A stretch of 64,000 bases of DNA from Haemophilus haemolyticus_L. Its GTDB lineage: Bacteria > Pseudomonadota > Gammaproteobacteria > Enterobacterales > Pasteurellaceae. The stretch is from the NCBI RefSeq assembly GCF_003490595.1, contig NZ_QQGY01000004.1:1-64000 (forward strand). Reading direction: 5' to 3'. Shown piece by piece: positions 52,101 through 60,617 of this stretch (position 1 is its first letter; every line of letters begins with the position of its first letter). A program made the position numbers and the translations under genes. The notes beneath the pieces were generated by a model. It was not told the DNA's origin and searched no databases. It saw nothing but the letters and a program-made list of their open reading frames with translations.

Positions 52101-52339
52101 TAAGCATTCCCTTCATAATCATTCAGTGGGGCATCTTCTGTTTTTTGCAATAAGATCTGAATACGTTGTTCTGCTTGTTGTAAACGTTCTTGTCCTAGCT
52201 TAGCTAATTGCACACCTTGTTCAAATTCTTTTAATGCTTCTTCTAACGGTAGATCGCCATTTTCCAAATGTGTAACAATATTTTCTAACTGCGCTAACGT
52301 TGTTTCAAAATCTTGTGAAGATGCGGGTTTACGCGCCAT
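52100..52339 (-). CDS. xseB: Exodeoxyribonuclease VII small subunit, 79 aa
   Basis: Helical subunit of the ssDNA exonuclease. The typical core is FETTLAQLENIVTHLENGDLPLEEALKEFEQGVQLAK. The frame is open to 52357, but ATG 52339 (MARKPASSQDF) is preceded by AAGGAT and gives normal length. First gene of the xseB-ispA-dxs operon. It is divergent from thiI, as in E. coli. Confidence 0.95.
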   Translation of the reverse strand: MARKPASSQDFETTLAQLENIVTHLENGDLPLEEALKEFEQGVQLAKLGQERLQQAEQRIQILLQKTEDAPLNDYEGNA

Positions 52340-52497
52340 GGAATTATCCTTTTTCACGGTAAAAATTGCTTGCCATTGTACTGTATTTTACTTGAGTTGT
52401 TAAAAAATTATTTCAAGCTAGGACCAGTGGACTTTTGACTATCTTTGCGTAAAATACTCGCCACTTTAAATACCCAAGAAATACCTAAGCTATTTAT

Positions 52498-53955
52498 ATG
52501 AAATTTATCGTTAAACTTTTCCCTGAAATTATGATTAAAAGCGAAACTGTGCGTAAACGTTTTGCAAAAATTTTGACCTCTAATATCCGCAATATATTAC
52601 AGAAATATGATGAAGAAACTGCAGTTGTACGTCACTGGGATTACATTGAAGTGCGGTCAAAAAATGAAGAAAATCGTGAAGAATTAATCGCCTTGTTACA
52701 ACGTATTCCAGGTATTCATCATTTTTTAGAAGTTGAAGAAAAACCGTTTACCGATTTACATCATATTTTTGAATTGACGCTTGCTGATGTAGCACAACAA
52801 CTTCAAGGCAAAACCTTTTGCGTTCGAGTAAAACGTAAGGGTAAACATAAATTTAGTTCGATTGAAGCAGAACGTTATATTGGCGGTGGATTAAATCAAC
52901 ATATTGAAAGTGCAAAAGTGCGGTTGAAAAATCCAGATGTGACTGTTCGTATTGATATTGAAGATGACAAAATGATGTTAGTTAAAGCACGTCACGCAGG
53001 GATTGGCGGTTATCCGATTGGGACGCAAGAGGATGTGCTTTCTTTAATTTCTGGGGGATTTGATTCAGGGGTATCGAGTTACATGCTGATTCGTCGTGGT
53101 TCCCGAGTTCATTATTGTTTCTTTAATCTTGGCGGTGCCGCCCACGAAATTGGCGTAAAACAAATGGCTTATCATATTTGGCAACGCTATAGCTCTTCAC
53201 ATAAAGTACGCTTTATTGCGATTAACTTTGAGGGGGTTGTCGGTGAGATTTTAGAGAAAGTCGATAACGGCCAAATGGGCGTTGTATTAAAGCGGATGAT
53301 GGTGCGAGCCGCAAGTAAAGTCGCTCAACGTTTTAATATTGAAGCGATTGTGACAGGGGAGGCATTAGGGCAAGTTTCTAGCCAAACTTTAACCAATTTG
53401 CGATTGATTGATGAAGCCGCTGATGCCTTAGTATTACGTCCGTTAATTACGCATGATAAAGAACAAATTATCGCGATGGCGAAAGAAATTGGTACTGACG
53501 ATATTGCAAAATCTATGCCTGAATTTTGTGGTGTGATTTCAAAAAATCCTACAATCAAAGCGGTTTGTGAAAAGATTCTAGAAGAAGAAGGGCATTTTAA
53601 TTTTGAGATTCTTGAAAGTGCGGTGCAAAATGCGAAATATTTAGATATTCGCCAGATCGCAGAAGAAACAGAAAAAGAAGTCGTAGAAGTCGAGGCAATT
53701 TCTGTATTAGGTGAAAATGAAGTGATTTTGGATATTCGTAGCCCAGAAGAAACGGATGAAAATCCATTTGAATCGGATACACATGAAGTCATTCAAATGC
53801 CGTTCTACAAACTTTCTTCTCAATTTGGTAGCCTTGATCAAAGTAAAAATTACGTGTTGTATTGTGAACGTGGTGTGATGAGCAAATTACAAGCCTTATA
53901 TTTGAAAGAAAATGGTTTTTCAAATGTGCGCGTATTTGCAAAAGACATTCATTAA
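52498..53955 (+). CDS. thiI: tRNA 4-thiouridine sulfurtransferase / thiamine biosynthesis protein ThiI, 485 aa
   Basis: Makes s4U8 in tRNA and transfers sulfur for thiazole synthesis. The THUMP domain is about 60-165. The PP-loop is SLISGGFDSGVSSYM, and a C-terminal rhodanese domain has its active Cys in YVLYCERGVMSK. This full-length form with rhodanese is typical of gamma-proteobacteria. One uptake sequence lies within the coding region near 52914. Confidence 0.96.
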   Translation: MKFIVKLFPEIMIKSETVRKRFAKILTSNIRNILQKYDEETAVVRHWDYIEVRSKNEENREELIALLQRIPGIHHFLEVEEKPFTDLHHIFELTLADVAQQLQGKTFCVRVKRKGKHKFSSIEAERYIGGGLNQHIESAKVRLKNPDVTVRIDIEDDKMMLVKARHAGIGGYPIGTQEDVLSLISGGFDSGVSSYMLIRRGSRVHYCFFNLGGAAHEIGVKQMAYHIWQRYSSSHKVRFIAINFEGVVGEILEKVDNGQMGVVLKRMMVRAASKVAQRFNIEAIVTGEALGQVSSQTLTNLRLIDEAADALVLRPLITHDKEQIIAMAKEIGTDDIAKSMPEFCGVISKNPTIKAVCEKILEEEGHFNFEILESAVQNAKYLDIRQIAEETEKEVVEVEAISVLGENEVILDIRSPEETDENPFESDTHEVIQMPFYKLSSQFGSLDQSKNYVLYCERGVMSKLQALYLKENGFSNVRVFAKDIH

Positions 53956-53969
53956 TTAGGACATAAAAT

Positions 53970-54290
53970 ATGCGTAATCAAACTAAACAGCATCTTGAAC
54001 AGCTTCAAATTACCATGCAGCAGCTTAATTTATGGCAAACGATGCCCCCTGCTGCAGAGGCATTTTTAAGTGAAGAACCTTTTTCAATTGATACGATGTC
54101 TGCCGAAGAGTGGCTACAGTGGGTATTTATTCCACGCATGCAGGCATTATTAGAAAGTGGTTCTGCTTTACCAAATAAAATTGCTATTTCTCCTTATATT
54201 GAAGAAGCAATGAAGGAATTTGATGAGTTACAACAACTATTAACTCCTTTAGTTGCTTTAGAAGAACTTCTGAACAAGAAAGAATGTTAG
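53970..54290 (+). CDS. yqcC: YqcC family protein (DUF446), 106 aa
   Basis: Small helical protein always found with truC in enterobacteria. Recognisable features are WLQWVFIPRMQALLESGSALPNKIAISPYIEEA. No function is established. It overlaps truC by 7 bases. The order yqcC-truC-yoaH suggests a translationally linked operon. Confidence 0.88.
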   Translation: MRNQTKQHLEQLQITMQQLNLWQTMPPAAEAFLSEEPFSIDTMSAEEWLQWVFIPRMQALLESGSALPNKIAISPYIEEAMKEFDELQQLLTPLVALEELLNKKEC

Positions 54291-55003
54291 AAATTTTATA
54301 TCAAGATGAGTTTCTCGTTGCAGTGAATAAGCCTGCAGGCATGTTGGTTCATCGCAGTTGGTTAGATCCTTACGAAACTCAATTTGTGATGCAAACTTTG
54401 CGAGATCAAATTGGCCAGCATGTATTTCCTATTCATCGTTTAGATCGACCGACATCTGGCGTGTTGTTATTTGCATTGAGCAGTGAAATTGCGAACCTAA
54501 TGTGTGAACAGTTTGAACAAAAGTGCGTTCAGAAATCTTATTTGGCTGTAGTACGAGGGTATCTACAGGGAAAAGAGCGGATAGATTATCCACTAAAAAT
54601 TCAATTAGATAAAATCGCAGATAAATTTTCTCAAGAAGATAAAGGGCCTCAAGAAGCGATTACTGATTATGAAGGATTAAAAATAGTCGAAATGCCTTAT
54701 CCTGCTGGGCGTTATCAAACGGCGCGTTATTCTTTAGTTAAATTAATCCCTCATACAGGCAGAAAACACCAATTACGTCGCCATATGAAACATATTTTTC
54801 ACCCAATTTTAGGTGATACGCAATATGGTGATTTGCATCAAAATCGTGCGTTAACCTTGCATCTTGGCTGTTCTCGGTTATTTTTACATTCTAATATGTT
54901 GTCTTTTATTCATCCAATAACGAAAGAGCAAATAACAATTACAGCAGGTTTAGATGAACAATGGAATCAATTAATGAATCAATTTGGATGGAAAAATGTT
55001 TGA
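54284..55003 (+). CDS. truC: tRNA pseudouridine(65) synthase TruC, 239 aa
   Basis: RluA-family pseudouridine synthase modifying U65 of tRNA. The catalytic Asp lies in IHRLDRPTSGVLLFA. The second motif is LIPHTGRKHQLRRHMKHI. There is no S4 domain, as expected for TruC. It overlaps both neighbours (yqcC by 7 and the next gene by 8 bases). Confidence 0.94.
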   Translation: MLEILYQDEFLVAVNKPAGMLVHRSWLDPYETQFVMQTLRDQIGQHVFPIHRLDRPTSGVLLFALSSEIANLMCEQFEQKCVQKSYLAVVRGYLQGKERIDYPLKIQLDKIADKFSQEDKGPQEAITDYEGLKIVEMPYPAGRYQTARYSLVKLIPHTGRKHQLRRHMKHIFHPILGDTQYGDLHQNRALTLHLGCSRLFLHSNMLSFIHPITKEQITITAGLDEQWNQLMNQFGWKNV

Positions 55004-55154
55004 TATTAACTTAACACACGAACAGCAGCAAAAAGCAGTTGAGCAAATTCAAGAACTTATGGCAAAAGGGATTAGTAGCGGAGAAGCGATTCAAATAGTG
55101 GCGAAAGCACTACGAGAAATTCATAAAAATGATAAAAAAACTCCAGAAAATTAA
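54996..55154 (+). CDS. YoaH/UPF0181 family protein, 52 aa
   Basis: Reads MFDINLTHEQQQKAVEQIQE, then LMAKGISSGEAIQIVAKALR and a short charged tail. The block LTHEQQQKAVE-x-IQELMA-x-G-x-SSG-x-AI is the UPF0181 signature also seen in E. coli YoaH. It is too short for most gene finders. It overlaps the truC stop by 8 bases, so is probably translated by coupling. Function unknown. Confidence 0.85.
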   Translation: MFDINLTHEQQQKAVEQIQELMAKGISSGEAIQIVAKALREIHKNDKKTPEN

Positions 55155-55298
55155 ATTTTTTGTGATCTACTTATCATTTTTGAATATTGCTCATTGCATA
55201 ACCGATCAAAATATTTGAATATAACGTCCATTCGAGGTGATAAGGCGAGAGTCTTATTGATTTATTGTTTTAGTAGGCGAAGCCTAGAGAGGTCTTTT

Positions 55299-55517
55299 AT
55301 GGAAATTGGTGTTGTGAAATGGTTCAATAATGCAAAAGGATTTGGTTTCATTTCCGCAGAAGGCGTGGATGCCGATATTTTTGCACATTATTCAGTGATT
55401 GAAATGGACGGTTATCGTTCATTAAAAGCTGGTCAAAAGGTGCAATTTGAAGTTATCCACGGAGACAAAGGATCTCATGCCACGAAAATAATTCCACTTG
55501 TGGATAATCAAGAGTAA
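55299..55517 (+). CDS. cspD: Cold-shock-domain protein CspD, 72 aa
   Basis: OB-fold nucleic-acid-binding protein. RNP1 is KGFGFIS, and RNP2-like DIFAHYSVI follows. The start METGVVKWF of the family appears here as MEIGVVKWF. In E. coli CspD inhibits replication in stationary phase. The frame extends upstream to 55194, but the ATG at 55299 with GAGAGG ahead gives the family N-terminus. Confidence 0.92.
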   Translation: MEIGVVKWFNNAKGFGFISAEGVDADIFAHYSVIEMDGYRSLKAGQKVQFEVIHGDKGSHATKIIPLVDNQE

Positions 55518-55559
55518 TAATGCGAATACTCTAAATTTTTTCTCTATTAGTCCTAACTC

Positions 55560-55590
55560 AAAAAGACAAGAATTGCAGCTTGTCTTTTTT
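55560..55590. terminator. Terminator between cspD and matP
   Basis: AAAAGACAAG, loop AATTGCAG, CTTGTCTTTT, then more T; located between convergent genes. Confidence 0.88.
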
Positions 55591-56035
55591 ATTTCAATAA
55601 ATTCTTTAAACTGGTTTTCATTGCTGCCATTTGATTTTCAAATTGTGCTTTGCTTTCTCTTTCGTCAATCATATAGGTAATTGTTTCCGAAAGTGTCATT
55701 TTCATTTTTCGAGAATATTTAGAAAGACGTAGCCAAACCGCATATTCCAAATCAATAGATTTTTTCTTGGTATGTTGTTTTTCTCCATTAAAAAAGCGTT
55801 TACGGCGGGCACGAATAGCTTGATCAAGCTTAATTGGTAAGGCTGGAGAAAGATGATTTTTAATCCATTCTTCAATTTTTTCTGGATAATTTTGGGATTC
55901 TAATAATTCTTGGGCTTTGGCTTCTTGCAAACTGCGTTCTTCATAACGCGTGATATTTTCCCCTTCGCGATGTTTACGAATTAGGTAAATCCATTTCCAA
56001 TTTGCTTCTTGATTTTCGAGTTTTTGGTATTTCAT
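55589..56035 (-). CDS. matP: Macrodomain Ter protein MatP, 148 aa
   Basis: Organises the replication-terminus macrodomain by binding matS sites and bridging DNA. Conserved blocks are WKWIYLIRKHREGENITRYEE, IRARRKRFFNGEKQHTKKKSIDLEY and LSETITYMIDE, the last being the ribbon-helix-helix DNA-binding part. The length matches E. coli. The neighbouring order matP-lonH-fabA is also that of E. coli. Confidence 0.95.
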   Translation of the reverse strand: MKYQKLENQEANWKWIYLIRKHREGENITRYEERSLQEAKAQELLESQNYPEKIEEWIKNHLSPALPIKLDQAIRARRKRFFNGEKQHTKKKSIDLEYAVWLRLSKYSRKMKMTLSETITYMIDERESKAQFENQMAAMKTSLKNLLK

Positions 56036-56103
56036 TTTTTATCATTGAGTGACGTGGTAACTGCATTAATATACGTGTTTTTATGCCGATTTTCTAGTGG
56101 ATT

Positions 56104-56131
56104 TTCACAAGGCTATTAAATATGCGATAAT
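56104..56131 (+). promoter_or_regulatory. Promoter of lonH
   Basis: -35-like TTCACA (56104-56109), a 16-bp spacer, -10 GATAAT (56126-56131). It covers the first possible GTG start at 56132, which argues for the later start. Confidence 0.5.
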
Positions 56132-56161
56132 GTGGTCAATTTTTCTAGAAAGAGACCAGCC

Positions 56162-57937
56162 GTGAGTTCATTATTTTCTCAACAACAAGCTATTGAGCAA
56201 TCTTTAAATTGGCAGGCATTACAACCTGATTTGGCAATTCAAGATTTTCCTTTAGAACCAGTGGATTTTTGGGCATTACAACCGAATGCCACACAGGCTA
56301 TCGATTTATTTTTACGCCATCCAACGCGTTCCTTATTGATGATGAAAGTCGGTGAGCCAGTTGAATATGCGGAATTATTACAAGATTTTATATCGCAAAA
56401 CCATCACAAAGAGCGGTCAATTTTCGGTGTGAATTATGTGATAGAGCAGGGCGACTCTTTTTCTTTTCCTCATGTTTATACTGAGCCAGCAAAATCTTTA
56501 GATGATAATTTTGCCAGTCAAGGTGAGGCGTTAAGCGCGTTGTATTGCGATCAATTCCAGCTTTTTGGTAGTTTTCGGATTCATCCAAGTTCACAAGATA
56601 TTCAATTAGTGCCAGGATTAGTGCATAAAGCTAATGGCGGAGTTTTGATTTTAAGTGCGGCAACATTGTTATCTCAATTTGATTTATGGGGGCGATTAAA
56701 ACAAATTCTGCAAACCCAAACTTTTGATTGGTATTCAGCCCATCCATTTAAAAATTTACCTTGTGATATACCAGGCTATGGGCTGAACTTAAAAGTGATT
56801 GTACTTGGTAATCGTACTGAATTAGCCACTTTGGCTGAGTTAGAAGAAAACCTTTATTCTTTCGCCGATTATGCTGAAATTGAAAGTTATGTTTCTGTGG
56901 CTGAAGTGGAGGAACAAAAAACTTGGGCGGGTTATGTTCAACAAATGGCTCAAGAGCAAAATATTGAGCTAGATTTTTCGGCGTTAAATAAACTCTATCA
57001 ATTATTAGTTCGTGAAAGTGAAGATCGCTTTTTAATTAACGCATCACCTCTTAAATTAAAAGAAATATTACAGGATGCTTCAACTTTTGCTGAAAAAACA
57101 GCATTAAGTGCGGAGGATTTTGAGGATATTTTTCAACAAAAATTGGCGCAATATGGTTTTCTAAAAGAACAAACTTATGCCGATATTTTAAATGAGCAAG
57201 TTTATGTCGAAACTCAAGGGGAAATTGTTGGCCAAATTAATGGCCTTTCAGTAATTGAATATCCAGGCACCCCTGTATGTTTCGGCGAGCCTTCGCGTAT
57301 TAGTTGTATTGTGCAATTCGGTGAAGGGGAAGTGATCGACGTTGAAAGAAAAAATGAACTCGCTGGAAATATTCATGGTAAAGGCATGATGATTGCGCAA
57401 GCTTGCCTTTCCAATATATTAGATTTGCCATCGCAATTACCATTTTCTGCCTCATTAGTGTTTGAACAGTCTTATGGTGAAATTGATGGTGATAGTGCAT
57501 CTTTGGCGATTTTCTGTGTGCTAGCAAGTGCTTTGGCCGATTTGCCTTTGCCTCAAAATATCGCAATTACAGGATCGATTGATCAATTTGGACTTGTTCA
57601 TTCTGTTGGTGGGGTGAATTATAAGATTGAAGGCTTTTTTACTATTTGCCAACGTCGTGGTTTAACTGGAAAACAAGGTGTTATCATCCCTATGACGACC
57701 ATTCAGCAACTGAGTTTGTCTGATGAAGTGAAAAGTGCGGTAAAAAATGGTGAATTTTTTATTTATCCTGTAGAAGATATTTATCAAGCTTGTGAATTAT
57801 TATTTAATCGTGATTTGCTAGATGAAAACAAAGATTATACAGAAAAAACTGAGCCTTTATCTCGTCTCATTCAACGTCGAATTGAGGGGAGAGCTGATTC
57901 AGAAAGAAAAGGTTTGTGGAATTTCTTCCGTCCTTAA
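56162..57937 (+). CDS. lonH: Lon-type serine protease homologue LonH (YcbZ type), 591 aa
   Basis: It has the Lon S16 proteolytic domain at the C-terminus: the Ser lies in YGEIDGDSASLAIF, and the Lys lies about 40 residues later in GVNYKIEGFF. The N-terminal part is AAA-like but lacks a recognisable Walker A. A Walker-B-like KANGGVLILSA remains, so it is probably not a classical ATP-driven unfoldase. The frame can begin at GTG 56132, but that overlaps the promoter. I chose GTG 56162 (MSSLFSQQQAIEQ). The substrate is unknown. It is adjacent to fabA. Confidence 0.85.
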   Translation: MSSLFSQQQAIEQSLNWQALQPDLAIQDFPLEPVDFWALQPNATQAIDLFLRHPTRSLLMMKVGEPVEYAELLQDFISQNHHKERSIFGVNYVIEQGDSFSFPHVYTEPAKSLDDNFASQGEALSALYCDQFQLFGSFRIHPSSQDIQLVPGLVHKANGGVLILSAATLLSQFDLWGRLKQILQTQTFDWYSAHPFKNLPCDIPGYGLNLKVIVLGNRTELATLAELEENLYSFADYAEIESYVSVAEVEEQKTWAGYVQQMAQEQNIELDFSALNKLYQLLVRESEDRFLINASPLKLKEILQDASTFAEKTALSAEDFEDIFQQKLAQYGFLKEQTYADILNEQVYVETQGEIVGQINGLSVIEYPGTPVCFGEPSRISCIVQFGEGEVIDVERKNELAGNIHGKGMMIAQACLSNILDLPSQLPFSASLVFEQSYGEIDGDSASLAIFCVLASALADLPLPQNIAITGSIDQFGLVHSVGGVNYKIEGFFTICQRRGLTGKQGVIIPMTTIQQLSLSDEVKSAVKNGEFFIYPVEDIYQACELLFNRDLLDENKDYTEKTEPLSRLIQRRIEGRADSERKGLWNFFRP

Positions 57938-57942
57938 TAGAT

Positions 57943-57970
57943 AAAAAGCGAACATTTGTTCGCTTTTATT
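57943..57970 (+). terminator. Terminator of lonH
   Basis: AAAAGCGAAC, loop ATTT, GTTCGCTTTT, followed by ATTTCTTC. Confidence 0.82.
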
Positions 57971-58106
57971 TCTTCTATAATCTGTCAAAGTGACTGCTCC
58001 GACAAGTTTTGCGAACAAGTGTTAGCTGTTTACAGTTTATTGTGTTCTCTTTAGAATGTGTCAAATCAGTTTTAAACTGGGTTTATCATATAAAAAGGAA
58101 TCTAAG

Positions 58107-58640
58107 ATGCAAAACACTTGTACACCTAATAAAAAAAGTAGCTATTCTTATGATGATTTGCTCGCGTCAGGTCGCGGCGAATTATTCGGTAAAGAAGGGC
58201 CACAATTACCCGCTCCGACCATGTTGATGATGGATCGCATTATTGAAATGAATGAGGAAACAGGTGCTTTTAGCAAAGGGTATATTGAAGCTGAACTTGA
58301 TATTAAACCTGAATTGCCATTTTTTGGGTGTCATTTCATTGGCGATCCAGTAATGCCAGGTTGTTTAGGATTGGATGCTATGTGGCAGCTTGTTGGGTTT
58401 TATTTAGGCTGGATTGGTGGCAAAGGAAAAGGGCGAGCATTAGGGGTTGGCGAAGTAAAATTCACGGGGCAAATTTTGCCGACGGCTAAAAAAGTGGTGT
58501 ACCGAATCCATATGAAACGAGTTATTAATCGTAAACTGGTTATGGGAATGGCTGATGGTGAAGTTGAAGTAGATGGTCGCGTTATTTATACAGCAACAGA
58601 TTTAAAAGTTGGATTATTCCAAGATACCTCAGCATTTTAA
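58107..58640 (+). CDS. fabA: 3-hydroxydecanoyl-ACP dehydratase/isomerase, 177 aa
   Basis: Dehydrates 3-hydroxydecanoyl-ACP and isomerises the trans-2 product to cis-3, the entry point to unsaturated fatty acids. The hot-dog fold active His is in FFGCHFIGDPVMPGCLGLDAMWQ and the Asp is in GLDAM. The frame is open from 58056. ATG 58107 after AAGGAA gives the normal length. It works with fabB at 4296-5516. Confidence 0.97.
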   Translation: MQNTCTPNKKSSYSYDDLLASGRGELFGKEGPQLPAPTMLMMDRIIEMNEETGAFSKGYIEAELDIKPELPFFGCHFIGDPVMPGCLGLDAMWQLVGFYLGWIGGKGKGRALGVGEVKFTGQILPTAKKVVYRIHMKRVINRKLVMGMADGEVEVDGRVIYTATDLKVGLFQDTSAF

Positions 58641-58663
58641 TTTTTCTTTATTAATTCATACAA

Positions 58664-58706
58664 AAGAGCGGTGAAAATTTTTCTTAGATTTTCACCGAAC
58701 TTTTTA
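58664..58706. terminator. Terminator after fabA (decayed inverted uptake pair)
   Basis: CGGTGAAAAT (58669-58678) pairs with ATTTTCACCG (58688-58697), then AACTTTTTAT. The flanks AAAGAGCGGT and ACCGAACTTT are one-base variants of the uptake sequence. Confidence 0.8.
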
Positions 58707-58751
58707 TCCTTCTATCAATAAGCAATGTTCAATTACATCATATAAATGTTA

Positions 58752-59315
58752 TTAGAACATGCTAGTCTCTAAGGAAAGTTGCCCTTTTTCTATACGGATT
58801 TCTTTAGCAAATTTTTTTATAAGCACATCACGCATATTGTTTTTATCTAATGTATAAACCGGAATATGTTCCAGTAATTTAGCGACATTTTCATTTAAAA
58901 AAGGCATGATTGTTTGCATTTGTTGCATATATTGCTGTGGTTCTCCTGACCAACGTAAAATACGCATTTTCTTTAAATAAACTGCGCCTTTTTCGGGATT
59001 ATAATAAGGAATTGTATCGAAGGTCAGATTTAATTTTCCAGGCAATTTTTTATTGCCAAATTGAAATAAACCCTCTAAAGTACCGCTCATTTCTACGCGT
59101 TTATCATTAGTTTGTCCAATTTTGGTACTCAAATTTTTTACTTGATAATCAAGAAAAAATAATCCTGGTAAGCCAAATTTATCCGCAATAGCTCCTTTCT
59201 CTTGTAGATATTGATTAATTTGAGATTCAGTTATTGAAAAAGGTGAGGCCGATATATTAGGGGATACTGCTAAAATAGATGTTAACGTAAGAAATAATAG
59301 TTTAATTTTTTTCAT
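58752..59315 (-). CDS. DUF1439 (YceB-like) envelope protein, 187 aa
   Basis: The signal peptide is residues 1 to about 23 (cleavage near ISA-SP). There is no lipobox Cys, whereas E. coli YceB is a lipoprotein. DUF1439 features include the opening FSITESQINQYLQEKG and FLDYQVKNLSTKIGQ. The C-terminal PVYTLDKNNMRDVLIKKFAKEIRIEKGQL is also typical. The family has a BPI-like/tubular lipid-binding fold in some members, but its role is not established. It is divergent from the kinase-like gene. Confidence 0.78.
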   Translation of the reverse strand: MKKIKLLFLTLTSILAVSPNISASPFSITESQINQYLQEKGAIADKFGLPGLFFLDYQVKNLSTKIGQTNDKRVEMSGTLEGLFQFGNKKLPGKLNLTFDTIPYYNPEKGAVYLKKMRILRWSGEPQQYMQQMQTIMPFLNENVAKLLEHIPVYTLDKNNMRDVLIKKFAKEIRIEKGQLSLETSMF

Positions 59316-59394
59316 ATCTAATTTTTAGTTAAATTAAAAGCAAAAGAAAAATGGTGGACAAATATACCACAAATAGCCATGGAGTGATGTCGTA

Positions 59395-60117
59395 ATGAGC
59401 CCTGAATTTAAAGAATATGTTAATCAATTAGTCATAGCACATCGTGATGAAAGAATTTATCCTTTTCAATATGAAGGCAAGAAATTTTGGTTGAAGCAAC
59501 CTGAAAAATTGAAAGGGATTTGGCTATTATTAAAACCTAGACCTAAGCAATCTTTTAAAAATGAATTACAAACTTTATTAAATCTTTCTGAAAAAAATGC
59601 GTCAGTTCCAACGCTCTTTTATCACGATGAGGATTTTTTTGTTTTGGAAGATGCGGGAGCCACTGTATCACAATGGCTATGTGATAAGAAGATAGATGAT
59701 CAGCAAAAATTTTCGATTATTTATGACGCTTGTCTCGCTTTGATTGATTTACATACTAAAAATCTGGTGCATGGTCGTCCTGCTATTAGAGATATCACTT
59801 GGGATAAGGGAAAGGTTACTTTTCTTGATTTTGAATCTCGTTCAAGTAGTCAAAATCAAAATTGGTTAATCGTTCGAGATATGTTGTTTTTCTTTGATAG
59901 TTTATGTAGAGAAGAAGATATTTCAGACGATTTTATTCAAAAAGTGATCTTGTATTATCAAGCACATTGTGAAGCGAAAAATTGGCATAATATGATTATA
60001 TATTTGCAGCGTTTTCGCTGGATTTACTATCTTTTGTTACCTTTTAAACCTATTGCAAAGACAGATCTAATTGCAGTTTATCGCTTATTTGAGATTTTAT
60101 TAATAAAGAAAAAATGA
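59395..60117 (+). CDS. Lipopolysaccharide-kinase-like (InaA/RfaP-type) protein, 240 aa
   Basis: Protein-kinase-like fold of the Kdo/heptose kinase group. The Lys of the ATP site is probably in KKFWLKQPEK. The catalytic loop reads LVHGRPAIRDITWDKGKVTFLDFESR, with Asp after R and a DFE in place of DFG. The length is typical for these enzymes. The substrate may be lipo-oligosaccharide core sugar or a protein. It overlaps the next small gene by four bases (ATGA at 60114-60117). Confidence 0.75.
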   Translation: MSPEFKEYVNQLVIAHRDERIYPFQYEGKKFWLKQPEKLKGIWLLLKPRPKQSFKNELQTLLNLSEKNASVPTLFYHDEDFFVLEDAGATVSQWLCDKKIDDQQKFSIIYDACLALIDLHTKNLVHGRPAIRDITWDKGKVTFLDFESRSSSQNQNWLIVRDMLFFFDSLCREEDISDDFIQKVILYYQAHCEAKNWHNMIIYLQRFRWIYYLLLPFKPIAKTDLIAVYRLFEILLIKKK

Positions 60118-60251
60118 TGAAGAAAACACTTTTTATTATTGTATTATCAAGCATATTAGCGGCTTGTACTGTAGGTGGTGGCGTCAGCGCCGGTGGCGGA
60201 AGTAACGGCGTTGGATTAGGACTAGGGATTGGCTCTGGTATTCAATTCTAG
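60114..60251 (+). CDS. Tiny glycine-rich lipoprotein, 45 aa
   Basis: Reads MMKKTLFIIVLSSILAACTV and then a glycine-rich tail (GGGVSAGGGSNGVGLGLGIG) ending in IQF. A lipobox LAAC is clear, so the mature protein is only about 27 residues, nearly all Gly, Val, Ser and Leu. The start overlaps the stop of the kinase-like gene, implying coupled translation. A second ATG three bases later is equally possible. Function unknown. It is too short for the usual cut-off. Confidence 0.72.
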   Translation: MMKKTLFIIVLSSILAACTVGGGVSAGGGSNGVGLGLGIGSGIQF

Positions 60252-60309
60252 TGATGATGAAAAGTGCGGTAAGTTTTAGCAAAGTTTTTAAGTAACTTAG
60301 TAAAACTTC

Positions 60310-60337
60310 TTGCATTTTAAATTTTTATCACTATAAT
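60310..60337 (+). promoter_or_regulatory. Promoter of the initiator tRNA gene
   Basis: -35 TTGCAT (60310-60315), a 16-bp spacer and a consensus -10 TATAAT (60332-60337), 17 bp before the tRNA. Confidence 0.75.
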
Positions 60338-60354
60338 GCACCCCATATTTCGGA

Positions 60355-60431
60355 CGCGGGGTGGAGCAGCTTGGTAGCTCGTCGGGCTCATAACCCGAAG
60401 GCCGTCGGTTCAAATCCGGCCCCCGCAACCA
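60355..60431 (+). tRNA. Initiator tRNA-fMet (CAT)
   Basis: 77-nt cloverleaf with encoded CCA. The acceptor stem begins with C and ends with A (C1-A72 mismatch). The anticodon stem has the three G-C pairs (GGGCTCATAACCC) that define initiators, and the anticodon CAT is at 60389-60391. It is almost identical to the E. coli fMet tRNA. It sits ahead of rimP-nusA-infB, as metY does in E. coli. Confidence 0.98.
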
Positions 60432-60450
60432 ATAATAAGTTCAGTAAAAG

Positions 60451-60473
60451 AACCCCAGTTTTGGGGTTTTTTT
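60451..60473 (+). terminator. First terminator after the initiator tRNA
   Basis: AACCCCA, GTT, TTGGGGTT followed by a T-run, 20 bp after the tRNA. Confidence 0.85.
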
Positions 60474-60496
60474 CTATAAGAAATTTAATAAAAACT

Positions 60497-60530
60497 GGGC
60501 TTAGGTTCCTGTGAACCTAACCCTTTTTTT
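60497..60530 (+). terminator. Second, tandem terminator before rimP
   Basis: TAGGTTC, CTGT, GAACCTA inside GGG...CCC, then seven T. Together with the preceding hairpin it separates or attenuates the tRNA from the rimP operon. Confidence 0.8.
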
Positions 60531-60617
60531 ATGCCTAAAATTTTTTGTAGAAGTTTTTAAATTAATCAAAAGAAGTTATTTTGGCTAAAAACTGACACTA
60601 CAATATAGGAGTAGAAA

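Noticed and set aside
55194..55298. N-terminal extension of the cold-shock protein
   Set aside because: The extra 35 codons have no cold-shock homology, and a better start with a ribosome site lies at 55299.
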